NCBI GenBank assembly: GCA_045629045.1
Contig: JAZQQM010000019.1
Coordinates: 1-64,000, forward strand
Source: JAILLW01 sp045629045
GTDB lineage: Bacteria; Bacillota; Clostridia; Lachnospirales; Lachnospiraceae
Length of the DNA: 64,000 bases
Direction of reading: 5' to 3'
Made by a program: the position numbers and the translations under genes. Below are positions 63,507 through 64,000 of this stretch, piece after piece (within the stretch, counting starts at the first letter, position 1; each line of letters begins with the position of its first letter). The notes below the pieces were generated by a model. The model worked only from the letters and a program-made list of their open reading frames with translations. It was not told the DNA's origin and did not search any database.

Positions 63507-64000
63507 ATGGCAAGTTTGATGGAAAACTTGATTGACGTATTAAATCGCGAAAGTCAAGAGTATGAAAACTTGCTCAAGTTATCTGAAGCCAAGACTCCGA
63601 TTATTGTAGCCGGAGACTTGGAAGAATTAGCACGCCTCACGGATGAGGAACAGATAGTGGTAGGCAGAATCAATCGCCTGGAGGCAAAGAGGCAGGAAAC
63701 CTTTGCCGATATTGCTATTGTAATTAACAAGGATGTTAACACACTGATGCTTGCTGATCTTGTTGATATGCTTTCGCAGCGTCCGGAAGAACAGCAAAAA
63801 TTGGCCAAAATTCACGATAATCTTAAACGCGTTGTACACTCGGTTAAGGACGTGAATGAAAGAAACAAAGTCCTGATTGATGAAGCCATGGAAATGGTTT
63901 CTTTTAATCTAAACATGTTGCAGGCCATGAAGGCCGCACCCGAAACAGCCAATTATAATAAAGGCGCTTATAATGCAGGGATGCAGATGGGCGTTGATAT
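63507..64000 (+). CDS. flgN: FlgN-family flagellar chaperone (cut by window edge)
   Basis: 164 codons are visible, all helical: MASLMENLIDVLNRESQEYE, LLKLSEAKTPIIVAGDLEEL, then long heptad-like helices. This is the FlgN pattern; the protein escorts the hook-filament junction proteins FlgK and FlgL to the flagellar export gate. Its place after flgM is the usual Firmicutes order, with flgK expected next. The C-terminus lies outside the window. Confidence 0.82.
   Translation, partial: MASLMENLIDVLNRESQEYENLLKLSEAKTPIIVAGDLEELARLTDEEQIVVGRINRLEAKRQETFADIAIVINKDVNTLMLADLVDMLSQRPEEQQKLAKIHDNLKRVVHSVKDVNERNKVLIDEAMEMVSFNLNMLQAMKAAPETANYNKGAYNAGMQMGVD

Noticed and set aside
1..64000. tRNA, rRNA, prophage or CRISPR-Cas genes
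   Set aside because: I looked for conserved tRNA and rRNA segments, phage structural or integrase-like proteins and direct-repeat arrays, and found none.

Overview
The window looks like chromosome from a motile, low-to-mid GC Gram-positive bacterium of the Clostridia, most likely a Lachnospiraceae relative (Butyrivibrio/Roseburia-like). The grounds are strong Shine-Dalgarno sequences of the AAGGAGG type, sigma-A-like promoters, VanW, LCP and GH25 cell-wall proteins, a YtrA-type GntR/ABC operon, an NHLM-type peptidase exporter, and the start of a flgM-flgN flagellar operon. The species is an inference; no rRNA or tRNA gene is present to confirm it.

Layout. 1-141: end of an IS3-family (IS150-like) element running off the left edge. 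186-2089: leftward GntR regulator / ABC ATPase / ABC permease operon with a clear promoter and a possible operator. 2090-2321: intergenic region with 2.5 copies of a 63-bp repeat. 2322-7392: a lipid-anchored barnase-like RNase and its barstar inhibitor, MntP, cysK-cysE, a TSCPD protein, a zinc-ribbon membrane protein and a DnaJ-domain membrane protein. 7501-11749: aroF-tyrA-aroA-aroC (chorismate and tyrosine synthesis). 11764-16566: a three-gene NHLM-type exporter (short HlyD-like protein, C39 peptidase-ABC transporter, partner ABC transporter) with no precursor peptide gene in sight. 16627-22662: two paralogous membrane EAL phosphodiesterases with degenerate GGDEF regions, then a chemotaxis receptor. 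22829-26049: secreted DUF5722-like protein, zinc-ribbon protein, VanW protein.

26071-61560 is one large cell-surface glycan region. It holds an AsnB-type amidotransferase, three GT-C (family 39-like) membrane glycosyltransferases, an acyltransferase-3 protein joined to a lipoprotein-like domain, two halves of a large membrane protein, an MBOAT O-acyltransferase with an SGNH-like partner, a pair of SMR/ArnE-ArnF-like flippase subunits, a membrane-anchored GH25 muramidase, rfbB-rfbA-rfbC, an ABC-type polysaccharide exporter (Wzm, Wzt with a C-terminal glycan-binding domain), a methyltransferase joined to a kinase-like domain (WbdD-like arrangement), five GT2 glycosyltransferases, phosphoglucomutase, the polyprenyl-phosphate sugar-1-phosphate transferase that would start the chain, and an LCP ligase that could attach the product to the wall. 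A likely working model is: nucleotide-sugar supply, priming on undecaprenyl phosphate, GT2 elongation, methyl or methyl-phosphate capping, ABC export with end recognition, GT-C/acyl decoration outside the membrane, and LCP attachment. rfbD is not in the window. 61655-64000: HtrA-type protease, then flgM and the start of flgN behind a possible sigma-28 promoter.

The features I consider most worth attention are the 320-bp fully palindromic repeat element at 37809-38128 and its solitary end at 43536, which supplies the rfbB stop codon; the WbdD-like capping protein next to Wzt in a Gram-positive; the orphan NHLM exporter; the lipid-anchored barnase; the acyltransferase-lipoprotein fusion; and several apparently leaderless genes.
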